From CAZKMM01 sp964553915 (GTDB taxonomy: Bacteria > RBG-13-61-14 > DRUE01), in the NCBI GenBank assembly GCA_964553915.1, contig CAZKMM010000057.1:1-15466 (forward strand): DNA of 15,466 nt, written 5' to 3'. Both the position numbers and the translations under genes were made by a program. This document shows positions 1-6,621 of the stretch, in pieces. The stretch's first letter is position 1. Each line of letters opens with the position of its first letter. The notes under the pieces were generated by a model. That model ran no database searches, was not told where the DNA came from, and was given only the letters and a program-made list of their open reading frames with translations.

Positions 1-51
1 ACCTGCTAAAAGCAGTGGAGCACCCCCTCTGGAAAAAACTTTTTGAGTTCA

Positions 52-1146
52 ATGATGATGAAGATTAAGCGGATTTTTCTTTCTCAAGAGGCGGAAAAAG
101 ATTCCCGAGCCCGGTCTCTAATAGAAAAATTTCAGCCCGGAGAAATTTTAAAGGTTAAAGATATAAAAGAAGCAAACCAGCTTCTCCAGGCAGAGCCTGA
201 CCCCCTGGGAGCGGGTAAGCAGAGTTTATATCTGGATTATTTTAAGGGGAGATTTTTTGAGCCCTGCCCCTGCACCCGGGGATATTTTCGGTGTGGCTAC
301 TGGATTTTAAGCCCGGTGGTGGGATGCGGTTATGATTGCAGTTATTGCATTCTTCAGGGATATTTAGATGCCTACCCAATTCAGGTTTACCTTAATCTGG
401 AAGATTTATTTAAGGAGCTGGAGGAATTCCCGAAAGAGAGAAAGCTCCGGCTGGGAACCGGAGAGCTGGCAGATAGCCTGGAGCTGGAGCCGGAGCTGGG
501 CTATGCTCAGAAATTGATAGAATTTTTCCAGCAGAGAAAAAATTTGATTTTAGAATTAAAAACCAAATCCAACCATATCCAGATTTTTTCCGAAATTAAG
601 CCAGTGGAAAATTTAGTGGTGAGCTGGTCAGTGAATCCTTCTCCGTTAGATGAGCAGGAGGAAAAAGGCACTGCTGACATCTCACAGAGGATAGAATCTG
701 CCCGGATTCTTTCAGAAAAAGGCTTCTGGGTGGGATTTCATTTTGACCCGATTTTGCTCGGTCTGGGAGTTGAGCCTTATCTTAATCTCATTGACCGGAT
801 TTTTCAAAAGGTAAAAAAGAGCCAGATTGTCTGGTTCAGCCTGGGCGGACTTCGCTATCCCTCCCGGCTGGCAGGAATAATTAAAGAAAGACATCCTCAA
901 AGCAGAATTCTGGCAGAGGAGCTTTTTCCGGGAAAAGATAACAAACTCCGTTATCTTCGCCCGGTGCGGGAGAGATTTTTTAAGCAGTTAATTGAGCGAA
1001 TCCGCCAGCATCATTCCCGGGTGCTGATTTATCTGTGTATGGAAAGCAGGGAATTATGGGAAAGATTGCTCGGCTTTTCTGCTCCGTTCATTGTAGAGGA
1101 GCTGGAGACACTGCCCGGAGAGAGAAAATATTTTAAGCCGGGATAA
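52..1146 (+). CDS. SPL-like radical SAM protein
   Basis: This is a radical-SAM protein resembling the spore photoproduct lyase (SPL) family. The 4Fe-4S/AdoMet triad CGYDCSYC (CxxxCxxC) lies near residue 92 (counted from the ATG at 52). It is preceded by the Cys-rich stretch EPCPCTRGYFRCGYW, which resembles the segment before the triad in SPL-family proteins. The downstream stretch RLGTGELADSLELEP also fits the family. I see no cysteine about 43 residues after the cluster, where true SPL carries its H-donor cysteine (Cys141 in B. subtilis), so thymine-dimer repair is doubtful and the substrate is unknown. The start is uncertain: ATG codons at 52, 55 and 58 compete with an upstream TTG at 43, no good Shine-Dalgarno is present, and an in-frame stop at 7-9 bounds the gene. 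Length (about 364 aa) is normal. Its 3' end overlaps the convergent Fe-S gene by 14 bp. Confidence 0.85.
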   Translation: MMMKIKRIFLSQEAEKDSRARSLIEKFQPGEILKVKDIKEANQLLQAEPDPLGAGKQSLYLDYFKGRFFEPCPCTRGYFRCGYWILSPVVGCGYDCSYCILQGYLDAYPIQVYLNLEDLFKELEEFPKERKLRLGTGELADSLELEPELGYAQKLIEFFQQRKNLILELKTKSNHIQIFSEIKPVENLVVSWSVNPSPLDEQEEKGTADISQRIESARILSEKGFWVGFHFDPILLGLGVEPYLNLIDRIFQKVKKSQIVWFSLGGLRYPSRLAGIIKERHPQSRILAEELFPGKDNKLRYLRPVRERFFKQLIERIRQHHSRVLIYLCMESRELWERLLGFSAPFIVEELETLPGERKYFKPG

Positions 1147-2131
1147 ATTCCTTTTCCCGCACCTCTATTAAGTTGATAGCTTCTTCCGGACATTTAATCG
1201 CACAAAGCCCACAGCCCATACATTTCTCCGCTAGAACCTGGGCAACTTCTCTTCCATTCTCACTTACCATCTGCAGGGCATTAAAATGACACCGCTCCAG
1301 GCAAATTTCACAGCCGGTGCATTTCTCCTGGTCAATCTCTGCCTGGAACCGGCTCGGGTCGCAGAGCTTTCTTCCTTCTTTGATTAAAAGAGGAAGGACC
1401 TGACAGCAACATTCACAGCAGTTGCAGATAAAATGATATCCGCTGGTGCGGTTGATTGTGATATGAACCAGTCCCCGTTCCTCACACTCCCGGAGAATTT
1501 GCTTGGCTTCTTCCTTGCTGATTTCTCTTCCGGTTCCCCGCTCCAGAGTGTATTCAGCAGCTCTTCCCACCTGCAGGCATACTTCTACTGGATTATCGCA
1601 TTTTCGGGCAATGGTTCTGCAGGTGCATTTAGCCACTGCTAATTTGGGACTCTGGTCAATAATTTCTTCCAGACTTTCAAAAGCCAGCACCTGATTTCGG
1701 GAGCTGACCGTTTGACCAATGGGAATTACCCGGGTGAAAGGCTTGGGCATAATTTTTTCCACCATTTTGGAATATTCCGGCCATTCCTCTTCCATATATT
1801 TCTGCCAGAGGTCAAGAAATTCCTGAGGTGCCTCGGGCCAGAGAATGGAGGCATCGTGGAATTGTCCCAGGTCCCGGCACATCCGGTATTTAGTGCCCTC
1901 CGGCTTTTTGGATTTAAAAACCACTCCTTTTCTAAAAAGTTGATTAAGCATCTGCTCAATTTCCTTCTCCTCCCAGCCCAGCTTTTCCTTTAATTCCGGC
2001 ACGGTTCCCGGAAGGGCAAGCATAAGCTGAGCCTCTTTTTCATCTGCAATCATTTTAAAAAGCTCTGGGATGAACTTTGAGCCTTTACAGAAGATTTTTT
2101 CTGCCAGCTTCTCATAGATTTCCTCTGCCAT
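1133..2131 (-). CDS. 4Fe-4S ferredoxin-domain protein with cysteine-rich centre
   Basis: This 332-aa iron-sulfur protein is probably cytoplasmic. The C-terminus has two ferredoxin-type clusters, CTGCEICLERC (residues 271-281) and CMGCGLCAIKC (304-314), the second followed by Pro. The middle has a second cysteine-rich region, KCTCRTIARKC (169-178), C185 and CNCCECCC (236-243), which could hold another metal site. Residues 20-90 are helical and resemble a winged-helix fold (PGTVPELKEKLGWEEKEIEQML). The architecture recalls uncharacterised anaerobe Fe-S proteins. Redox partner and role are unknown. I chose the ATG at 2131 because a perfect AGGAGG (2137-2142) lies 5 nt upstream; the longer reading from 2194 would overlap the preceding gene. 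It is the last gene of the minus-strand operon, 14 nt after the previous stop. Confidence 0.85.
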   Translation of the reverse strand: MAEEIYEKLAEKIFCKGSKFIPELFKMIADEKEAQLMLALPGTVPELKEKLGWEEKEIEQMLNQLFRKGVVFKSKKPEGTKYRMCRDLGQFHDASILWPEAPQEFLDLWQKYMEEEWPEYSKMVEKIMPKPFTRVIPIGQTVSSRNQVLAFESLEEIIDQSPKLAVAKCTCRTIARKCDNPVEVCLQVGRAAEYTLERGTGREISKEEAKQILRECEERGLVHITINRTSGYHFICNCCECCCQVLPLLIKEGRKLCDPSRFQAEIDQEKCTGCEICLERCHFNALQMVSENGREVAQVLAEKCMGCGLCAIKCPEEAINLIEVREKEFIPA

Positions 2132-2136
2132 TTTTT

Positions 2137-2142
2137 CCTCCT
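2137..2142 (-). promoter_or_regulatory. Strong Shine-Dalgarno deciding the Fe-S gene start
   Basis: On the minus strand AGGAGG sits 5 nt before the ATG at 2131. It fixes that start over the ATG at 2194, which would extend the protein 21 residues into the upstream gene. Confidence 0.8.
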
Positions 2143-2145
2143 TTT

Positions 2146-2715
2146 TTACTCCCAGCGAACTCTTATAACCGAAAAGGGATTTTCTCCCTCCCAATTATGG
2201 TCAGTGATTTCTATTTTTATGTTTTGGGCACCATTTAGCTCTAAAAGCCTTTCAAAGGTTCCCATTAACTGATAAGTATAAGCTTCAAAATAAGGGGTAT
2301 AAGCTGGGGTGGCGATTTTTGCTTCTACTTCTTTGGGCGCGGTTTGCCTCAGGTCAATTAATTTAAAATCCTGCTCATCAAATTTAAACCAGAGGGTATG
2401 GAAAACCGCAAATCGTTTCAGGGCAGAAAACGGGTCTTGCTCTTCTGCTAAGCGAGAATAAAATTTCTTGATAATATCCTCACCCACAAACCTGCCCCAG
2501 GTAAAAGCATTTTCCAGTTTACCCTGACCGATTTCAATAAAAATGGCATAATTTGCCCGTTCATAAGTTTCCAGCGGATACCAACTGCTGGGAAGCACCT
2601 TGCTGAAGATAATCTCCTTGTCCTGCTCGGTAAGATATTTATCCCAGTTTCGGTCTTTGTTTGCCCGAATTAATCGGGCAATTTCCAATAACAAAGAGCC
2701 TTTAATCTGATTCAT
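2146..2715 (-). CDS. Small DUF2378/V4R-like protein
   Basis: This is a 189-aa soluble protein with no signal peptide or membrane segment. The pattern KGSLLLEIARLI, then LPSSWYPLETYERA (41-54), a central helical region, and a final FERLLELNGAQNIKIEITD followed by FSVIRVRWE resembles proteins related to the DUF2378 (Myxococcales) and V4R/heme-NO-binding fold. These are usually small sensory or ligand-binding modules. No cysteines are present; His106 and His173 are the only histidines and either could be a ligand, but this is speculative. The ATG at 2715 overlaps the stop of the upstream glycosyltransferase (ATGA), which implies translational coupling; AGGAG lies about 10 nt upstream. Assignment rests on recalled family patterns, so the fold is moderately likely and the function unknown. 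Confidence 0.6.
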   Translation of the reverse strand: MNQIKGSLLLEIARLIRANKDRNWDKYLTEQDKEIIFSKVLPSSWYPLETYERANYAIFIEIGQGKLENAFTWGRFVGEDIIKKFYSRLAEEQDPFSALKRFAVFHTLWFKFDEQDFKLIDLRQTAPKEVEAKIATPAYTPYFEAYTYQLMGTFERLLELNGAQNIKIEITDHNWEGENPFSVIRVRWE

Positions 2716-3860
2716 ATCTGAATTTCTCCTGTTAGGATTTCCAGAATTTTTTCCCCCCGATGCAAGAAAAGATGAGAAGAGATAATCTCTTTTCGGGCCG
2801 AGTTTATTATTTTCATTCTTTCCCGCGGTTTTTTCAGCCAGTAAAAAATTAAATCTTTGAGTTCCTGAAAGGATTTATAGCATATCCAGTTTTTATTATC
2901 AAATCCCTCCAATTCCGCACGAAAGTCAGTAATTAAAAAGCCTCCAGCAAGGGGAACTTCATAAACCCTCTGATTTAATCCATTCCGGCACTGGGATTGA
3001 TGAAGATTAAGGTTGAGCTCACTTTTGGAATAAACCTCAAACCGTTCTGAATAATCAACTGCCCCCTGAAAATCTATCTTCTCTCCCAGCTCCTTCCAGC
3101 CCTCATCTCCAAAGACAGTAAGCCTGAAGGGACTGGCTTCTGCAAGAGCTTTCCGTAATTGCTTATCCGCATAATATCCCAGAGCAAATTTCACCACCTC
3201 CTGATAAAAAGGCTCAAGTTTTTGATACCAATCCCCGGTTTTTGCTGATAATATCCCTTGCGCAAGCTTCAGGCGGTCTTGGGAAAGGGACTTTTTTGCC
3301 TTTTCCAGATAAAATTCTGCCAGCTCAAAAAGCTCGGGGCAGGAAACAAGCAGGTCATCTAAAAAAGAGTTTTGATAGCTCAGGCTTCCCAGAAAGCTCA
3401 CCTTCCAGCCTGCTCTGGTGCTTTTTTTCTTAAAATTATTCTCTCCTGCTAAAGGGAGATGATAAATTCGCTCAATTTGAGTAAATTTTTTTAGCTGGTC
3501 AAGATAAGCAGAATCCCAGCAGAAAATCACAGAGGATTCTCTGGGAATTAGATGCGGATTGAACCCAAAAGGATGGTCAACAAACCAGCATAAATACCAG
3601 GCTTTTAATTCTGCTAATAATTCTTCCAGATGATTTTGCAGGGGATGATTTAAAAGGTTATCTGGGGAGAGGATGAGCCGGGGCTGAATCTGGCGAGCCT
3701 GGAGGATAATTTGCTCCGGAGTTAAATCAGAGATGTCCAGATAAAAAACCTCCTGCTCCAGTAAGCTGAGTGCCTCTCCCAGTGCTCGGGAGATTCCTGC
3801 CAGAGTCCGACCGGGCTGGAATAGAATAAGCCAGCGAAATGAAGCGAATTTCCCGGGCAA
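2712..3860 (-). CDS. CgeB-type glycosyltransferase family protein
   Basis: This is a 382-aa probable glycosyltransferase of the GT-B/CgeB kind, with an N-terminal DUF3880-like half and a C-terminal Glyco_trans_1_2-like half. The N-terminal half includes WYLCWFVDHPFGFNP near residue 95, similar to the D-x-P/F segment seen in CgeB/SpsD-like proteins. The C-terminal half has KVSFLGSLSYQN (about 153-164), FRLTVFGDEGW and the hallmark RVYEVPLAGGFLITDF (about 298-313), which matches the sugar-nucleotide-binding segment 'R.fEalacGgfllt'. Donor and acceptor are unknown. The start is a TTG at 3858-3860, supported by an AGGTGA ribosome site a few nt upstream that overlaps the galactokinase stop; the gap is 3 nt. 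Position between a sugar kinase and envelope genes suggests cell-surface glycan assembly. Confidence 0.75.
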   Translation of the reverse strand: MPGKFASFRWLILFQPGRTLAGISRALGEALSLLEQEVFYLDISDLTPEQIILQARQIQPRLILSPDNLLNHPLQNHLEELLAELKAWYLCWFVDHPFGFNPHLIPRESSVIFCWDSAYLDQLKKFTQIERIYHLPLAGENNFKKKSTRAGWKVSFLGSLSYQNSFLDDLLVSCPELFELAEFYLEKAKKSLSQDRLKLAQGILSAKTGDWYQKLEPFYQEVVKFALGYYADKQLRKALAEASPFRLTVFGDEGWKELGEKIDFQGAVDYSERFEVYSKSELNLNLHQSQCRNGLNQRVYEVPLAGGFLITDFRAELEGFDNKNWICYKSFQELKDLIFYWLKKPRERMKIINSARKEIISSHLFLHRGEKILEILTGEIQI

Positions 3861-3863
3861 TTC

Positions 3864-5048
3864 TCACCTCTCAAGCTCTCCGGGAATATCTCCAGTTTCA
3901 ACCAAAAAATATTTCATCTCCAGACCAGTTTTTTCCTGATACCTGCGCTTGATTACCTCCATCTCCTCAGGGTTGAATCCTCTAACCAGCACCACCATAC
4001 ACCCGCCCCAGCCGGCACCAGCAATTCTCAAACCCAAGAGACCGGAAAGCTGGTTTAAAAGCTTTGCCAGTATATCCAGCTCCGGGAGGGAGTTCTCATA
4101 ATCCCGGCTTGAGCTTAAATATCCCTCAGTAAAAAGCTCTCCCAGGGCAGGATAATTCTTTTCTAAAAGAAGCCCCCGGGCTTTTTTTACCCGCTGATTT
4201 TCTGTAATGATATGACGGAGCCGACGAAATAAAACTTCATCCAGCAGGGGTTCTATCTCTTTTAACTCCTCTGATTTCAGCTGGCTGAGATGAGCAATTT
4301 TATATCCATTCTCGCGGAGAATCTGATAAATCTGCCTGCATTCCTCTCTCCGCCGGGAATACTCGCTTTTTACCAGCTCCCTGCCTCTGCCAGAATCAAC
4401 CACCAGAAGCTGGATTTGTTCAAATTGAACCGGAATCTTCTCCCAGTAAAGGGTATCACAGTCCAGATAAATTGCGGTGTCTTTCTGCCCCTGATAAACG
4501 GTAAACTGGTCCAAAATCCCGCAGGGCATCCCAACAAAATTATTCTCTGCCCGATAGCAGAGTTGTATCCGCTCCCACCTGCTCATTTGAGCCTCTAAAA
4601 GCCCCAGAATTGCTTCCAGGCTGACCGCTTCCAGAGCCGCGGAGCTGGAAAGGTTAGCTCCAATGGGAATCTCGCTGTAAACCACCAGGTCCAGTCCCGG
4701 CACTTCAATTCCTGATGCTTTTAATTCCGAGATAATTCCCTTGGGATAATTTGCCCAGCTATGAGCCGGGTCTGGAAAAAGCTGGTCAATATTGAGCCGG
4801 ATTTCTTGCTCCAGATTCAGGGTATAAAGATTTAAAACCCCATCTTCCCGAAGCCGGGCACCAGCAATAATCTCCCGGTCTACCGTGGAAGCTAAAATTA
4901 AGCCCAGATTATAATCAGTATGAGAGCCGAGCCAGTCCAGGCGACCGCAGGCTCGGAAAAATCTTACCTCTCCCTCTCCGTCAAATCTGTTTTTAAGCTG
5001 GGATTCAATCTCTTCCAGATAATCCCGAGCTCTTCTTTCCGAACTCAT
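3864..5048 (-). CDS. galK: Galactokinase-like GHMP sugar kinase
   Basis: This 394-aa GHMP-superfamily kinase would phosphorylate C1 of galactose or a related sugar with ATP (Leloir pathway). All three GHMP motifs are visible: GRLDWLGSHTDYN (35-47, sugar site), PIGANLSSSAALE (128-140, phosphate loop) and RIAGAGWGGC (341-350). The catalytic aspartate is in MPCGILDQF (D180), and KSEYSRRREEC matches the usual galactokinase block after the active site. Odd: canonical GalK has GEHTDYN, but here Glu is replaced by Ser42. In characterised galactokinases this Glu helps hold the sugar, so specificity may differ. The symbol is therefore tentative. The ATG at 5048 overlaps the stop of the upstream lipoprotein (ATGA), with only a weak ribosome site, so translation is probably coupled. 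Confidence 0.85.
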   Translation of the reverse strand: MSSERRARDYLEEIESQLKNRFDGEGEVRFFRACGRLDWLGSHTDYNLGLILASTVDREIIAGARLREDGVLNLYTLNLEQEIRLNIDQLFPDPAHSWANYPKGIISELKASGIEVPGLDLVVYSEIPIGANLSSSAALEAVSLEAILGLLEAQMSRWERIQLCYRAENNFVGMPCGILDQFTVYQGQKDTAIYLDCDTLYWEKIPVQFEQIQLLVVDSGRGRELVKSEYSRRREECRQIYQILRENGYKIAHLSQLKSEELKEIEPLLDEVLFRRLRHIITENQRVKKARGLLLEKNYPALGELFTEGYLSSSRDYENSLPELDILAKLLNQLSGLLGLRIAGAGWGGCMVVLVRGFNPEEMEVIKRRYQEKTGLEMKYFLVETGDIPGELER

Positions 5049-6043
5049 TTCCGAATGGTTTCCATAATGGTAATGGTTTTTCCCATTGCGTCAGAGATAA
5101 AAGAGGCAAGATTAAGCCGGTGGTTTGCCCGAAGGTCATCCGGGTCGCCGTTGAGGACCATCAGGGGATTGAGCCGGGAAGCCTGATGAAAATCTGCAAT
5201 TGCTTCCTGAAAAAGCTTTTCCAGTTTCCGGTTTTTAATTTCTTCAGAAAAATCCTCCAGAATCGCCAGATAAACCTGTTCCATTGCTCTGGCAACGCCC
5301 CGGGCATAAAAAAACCAGTTGTCTATCTCAAACCAGCCCACATCCTGACGAATCAATTGATAATGAACATCACCCAGAATCCGGGCGTATTCACTCAAAA
5401 GCTGATAAAGATTATCCGAGCGAGGGTAAAACCTTGCCTCTCCACGCTCCAAGCGAGAGCGGTATCTCTTCAGTGCAGAAACCCCCTCGCGGAACTTACT
5501 CTCCGCACTGGGAAACCAGAATTTGCTCGGGTCATTCCAGAAATCCGCTTCTGCCAGTGCCAGGTCCGGGTCAAACTGGTCAGTGACCCCGGCCCGGGCA
5601 ATCTCGCTTTTCAAAACCCGAACCGAATGACGGATTACTTCCAATACCCCCAACTGCTCATATTTTCGGTTATGAAAGATTCTGCCAAAGAGCAGGTCAT
5701 TTGCTCTCCATCCGCCAAAGCTTTTTAACTCTTTGTCCATCAGTTGAATCAGGCTCTCTGTGGTTTTCAATCCGGGAGTTTGAGGAGAGGGTTTCTCCGC
5801 AGGAGAAGGTTTTATTTCTTTTTTCTCTGGTAGTGGAGGAGCTTTTTCTTCCTCTGCCGGTTTTTGTTTTTCTGGCTCGGGAGAGGGTTTTTCCGGTTTT
5901 ACCTCCACCTTTCCGGATTCTTCTGATTCTTCTCCCAGGGTAATTTTGATTTCCGGTGGAATGGGCTGGCTTTGCTCGCTCTGAGTCTGGCAGGAAAAAA
6001 CCAAAAAGAATCCCCAGATGATTAAGATAGTTATTTTTTTCAT
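5045..6043 (-). CDS. DUF2333-type lipoprotein
   Basis: This is a 332-aa predicted lipoprotein. MKK is followed by a hydrophobic segment (4-17) and the lipobox VFSC with Cys18, so it should be processed and lipid-anchored. Residues about 25-92 form a Pro/Glu/Lys-rich linker. Residues about 95-332 resemble DUF2333: KYEQLGVLEVIRHSVRVLKSE, ALAEADFWNDPSKFWFPSAESKFREGV and EARFYPRSDNLYQLLSEYARILG match the conserved blocks of that family as I recall them. The function of DUF2333 is unknown. Family members I recall have an N-terminal membrane segment rather than a lipobox. It heads the minus-strand operon; GGAG lies about 9 nt before the ATG, and a candidate sigma-70 promoter is just upstream. Confidence 0.75.
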   Translation of the reverse strand: MKKITILIIWGFFLVFSCQTQSEQSQPIPPEIKITLGEESEESGKVEVKPEKPSPEPEKQKPAEEEKAPPLPEKKEIKPSPAEKPSPQTPGLKTTESLIQLMDKELKSFGGWRANDLLFGRIFHNRKYEQLGVLEVIRHSVRVLKSEIARAGVTDQFDPDLALAEADFWNDPSKFWFPSAESKFREGVSALKRYRSRLERGEARFYPRSDNLYQLLSEYARILGDVHYQLIRQDVGWFEIDNWFFYARGVARAMEQVYLAILEDFSEEIKNRKLEKLFQEAIADFHQASRLNPLMVLNGDPDDLRANHRLNLASFISDAMGKTITIMETIRK

Positions 6044-6086
6044 ATTTTTTTCTCCATTTTTACTGAGCAGGAAAGCGGTTTAAAAT

Positions 6087-6115
6087 AAGATATACTTCTC
6101 GGATAAAAAAATCAA
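6087..6115 (-). promoter_or_regulatory. Candidate promoter of the DUF2333-galK operon
   Basis: Reading the minus strand, TTGATT (6115-6110), a 17-bp spacer and TATCTT (6092-6087) match the -35/-10 consensus 4/6 each. The implied transcript would have a leader of about 37 nt that includes the GGAG ribosome site. The match is modest and the region is AT-rich. Confidence 0.4.
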
Positions 6116-6126
6116 GGAGAGAAAAA

Positions 6127-6621
6127 ATGCCCGGGCAGGTTATAAGCTTAAAAAAATTAAAAGAGCTTAGAAAAAAATGGAGAAAGCAGGGCAAAAAGCT
6201 GGTTTTTACCAATGGCTGTTTTGACCTTTTGCATCTTGGACATATCCGATATTTGAAAAAGGCAAAATCGCTCGGAGATATTCTGGTGGTGGGGCTCAAT
6301 TCTGACCGCTCGGTCAAAAAAATTAAGGGAGAAAAAAGACCGATTCTTCCGGAAAAAGAACGGGCAGAAATTCTTTCCTCCCTCTGGTTTGTGGATTATG
6401 TGGTTTTATTTAATGAGGAGACCCCGGAGAGGTTGATTAAAGAGCTGGAGCCGGATGTTCTGGTAAAAGGTGCGGACTGGAAATTAAAGGAGATTGTAGG
6501 AGCGGATTTGGTTCGTTCTCGGGGCGGGGTGGTTCGGAGAATTCCGTTATATAAAAGTCGCTCCACCACCTCGGTGATTGATGAGATAATCAGGCGCTAT
6601 TGCTCGGATTTGGAGAAATAA
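6127..6621 (+). CDS. rfaE2: Heptose-1-phosphate adenylyltransferase (RfaE2)
   Basis: This 164-aa nucleotidyltransferase transfers AMP from ATP to D-glycero-beta-D-manno-heptose 1-phosphate to give ADP-heptose for LPS core or other heptose glycans. It matches only the C-terminal half (domain II) of the E. coli bifunctional HldE/RfaE. Motifs: FTNGCFDLLHLGHIRYL (27-43) with the HxGH signature at 36-39, VVGLNSDRSVKKIKG, RPILPEKERAEIL, and the C-terminal RSTTSVI (145-151). The split form without the kinase domain is common outside Gammaproteobacteria; the separate kinase is not in this window. AAGGAG (6114-6119) lies 7 nt before the ATG. The 3' end overlaps the convergent PDE-CRP gene by 25 bp. 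The gene diverges from the galK operon. Confidence 0.93.
   Translation: MPGQVISLKKLKELRKKWRKQGKKLVFTNGCFDLLHLGHIRYLKKAKSLGDILVVGLNSDRSVKKIKGEKRPILPEKERAEILSSLWFVDYVVLFNEETPERLIKELEPDVLVKGADWKLKEIVGADLVRSRGGVVRRIPLYKSRSTTSVIDEIIRRYCSDLEK

Noticed and set aside
3..15. Small hairpin CTGCT-AAA-AGCAG near the left edge.
   Set aside because: The stem is 5 bp with a 3-nt loop and no following T-tract; it is too weak for a terminator, and the upstream gene is not visible.
5120..5728. A 202-codon open frame on the plus strand opposite the DUF2333 lipoprotein gene.
   Set aside because: It lies wholly antisense to a gene with recognisable domain motifs, has no ribosome site and shows no family features.
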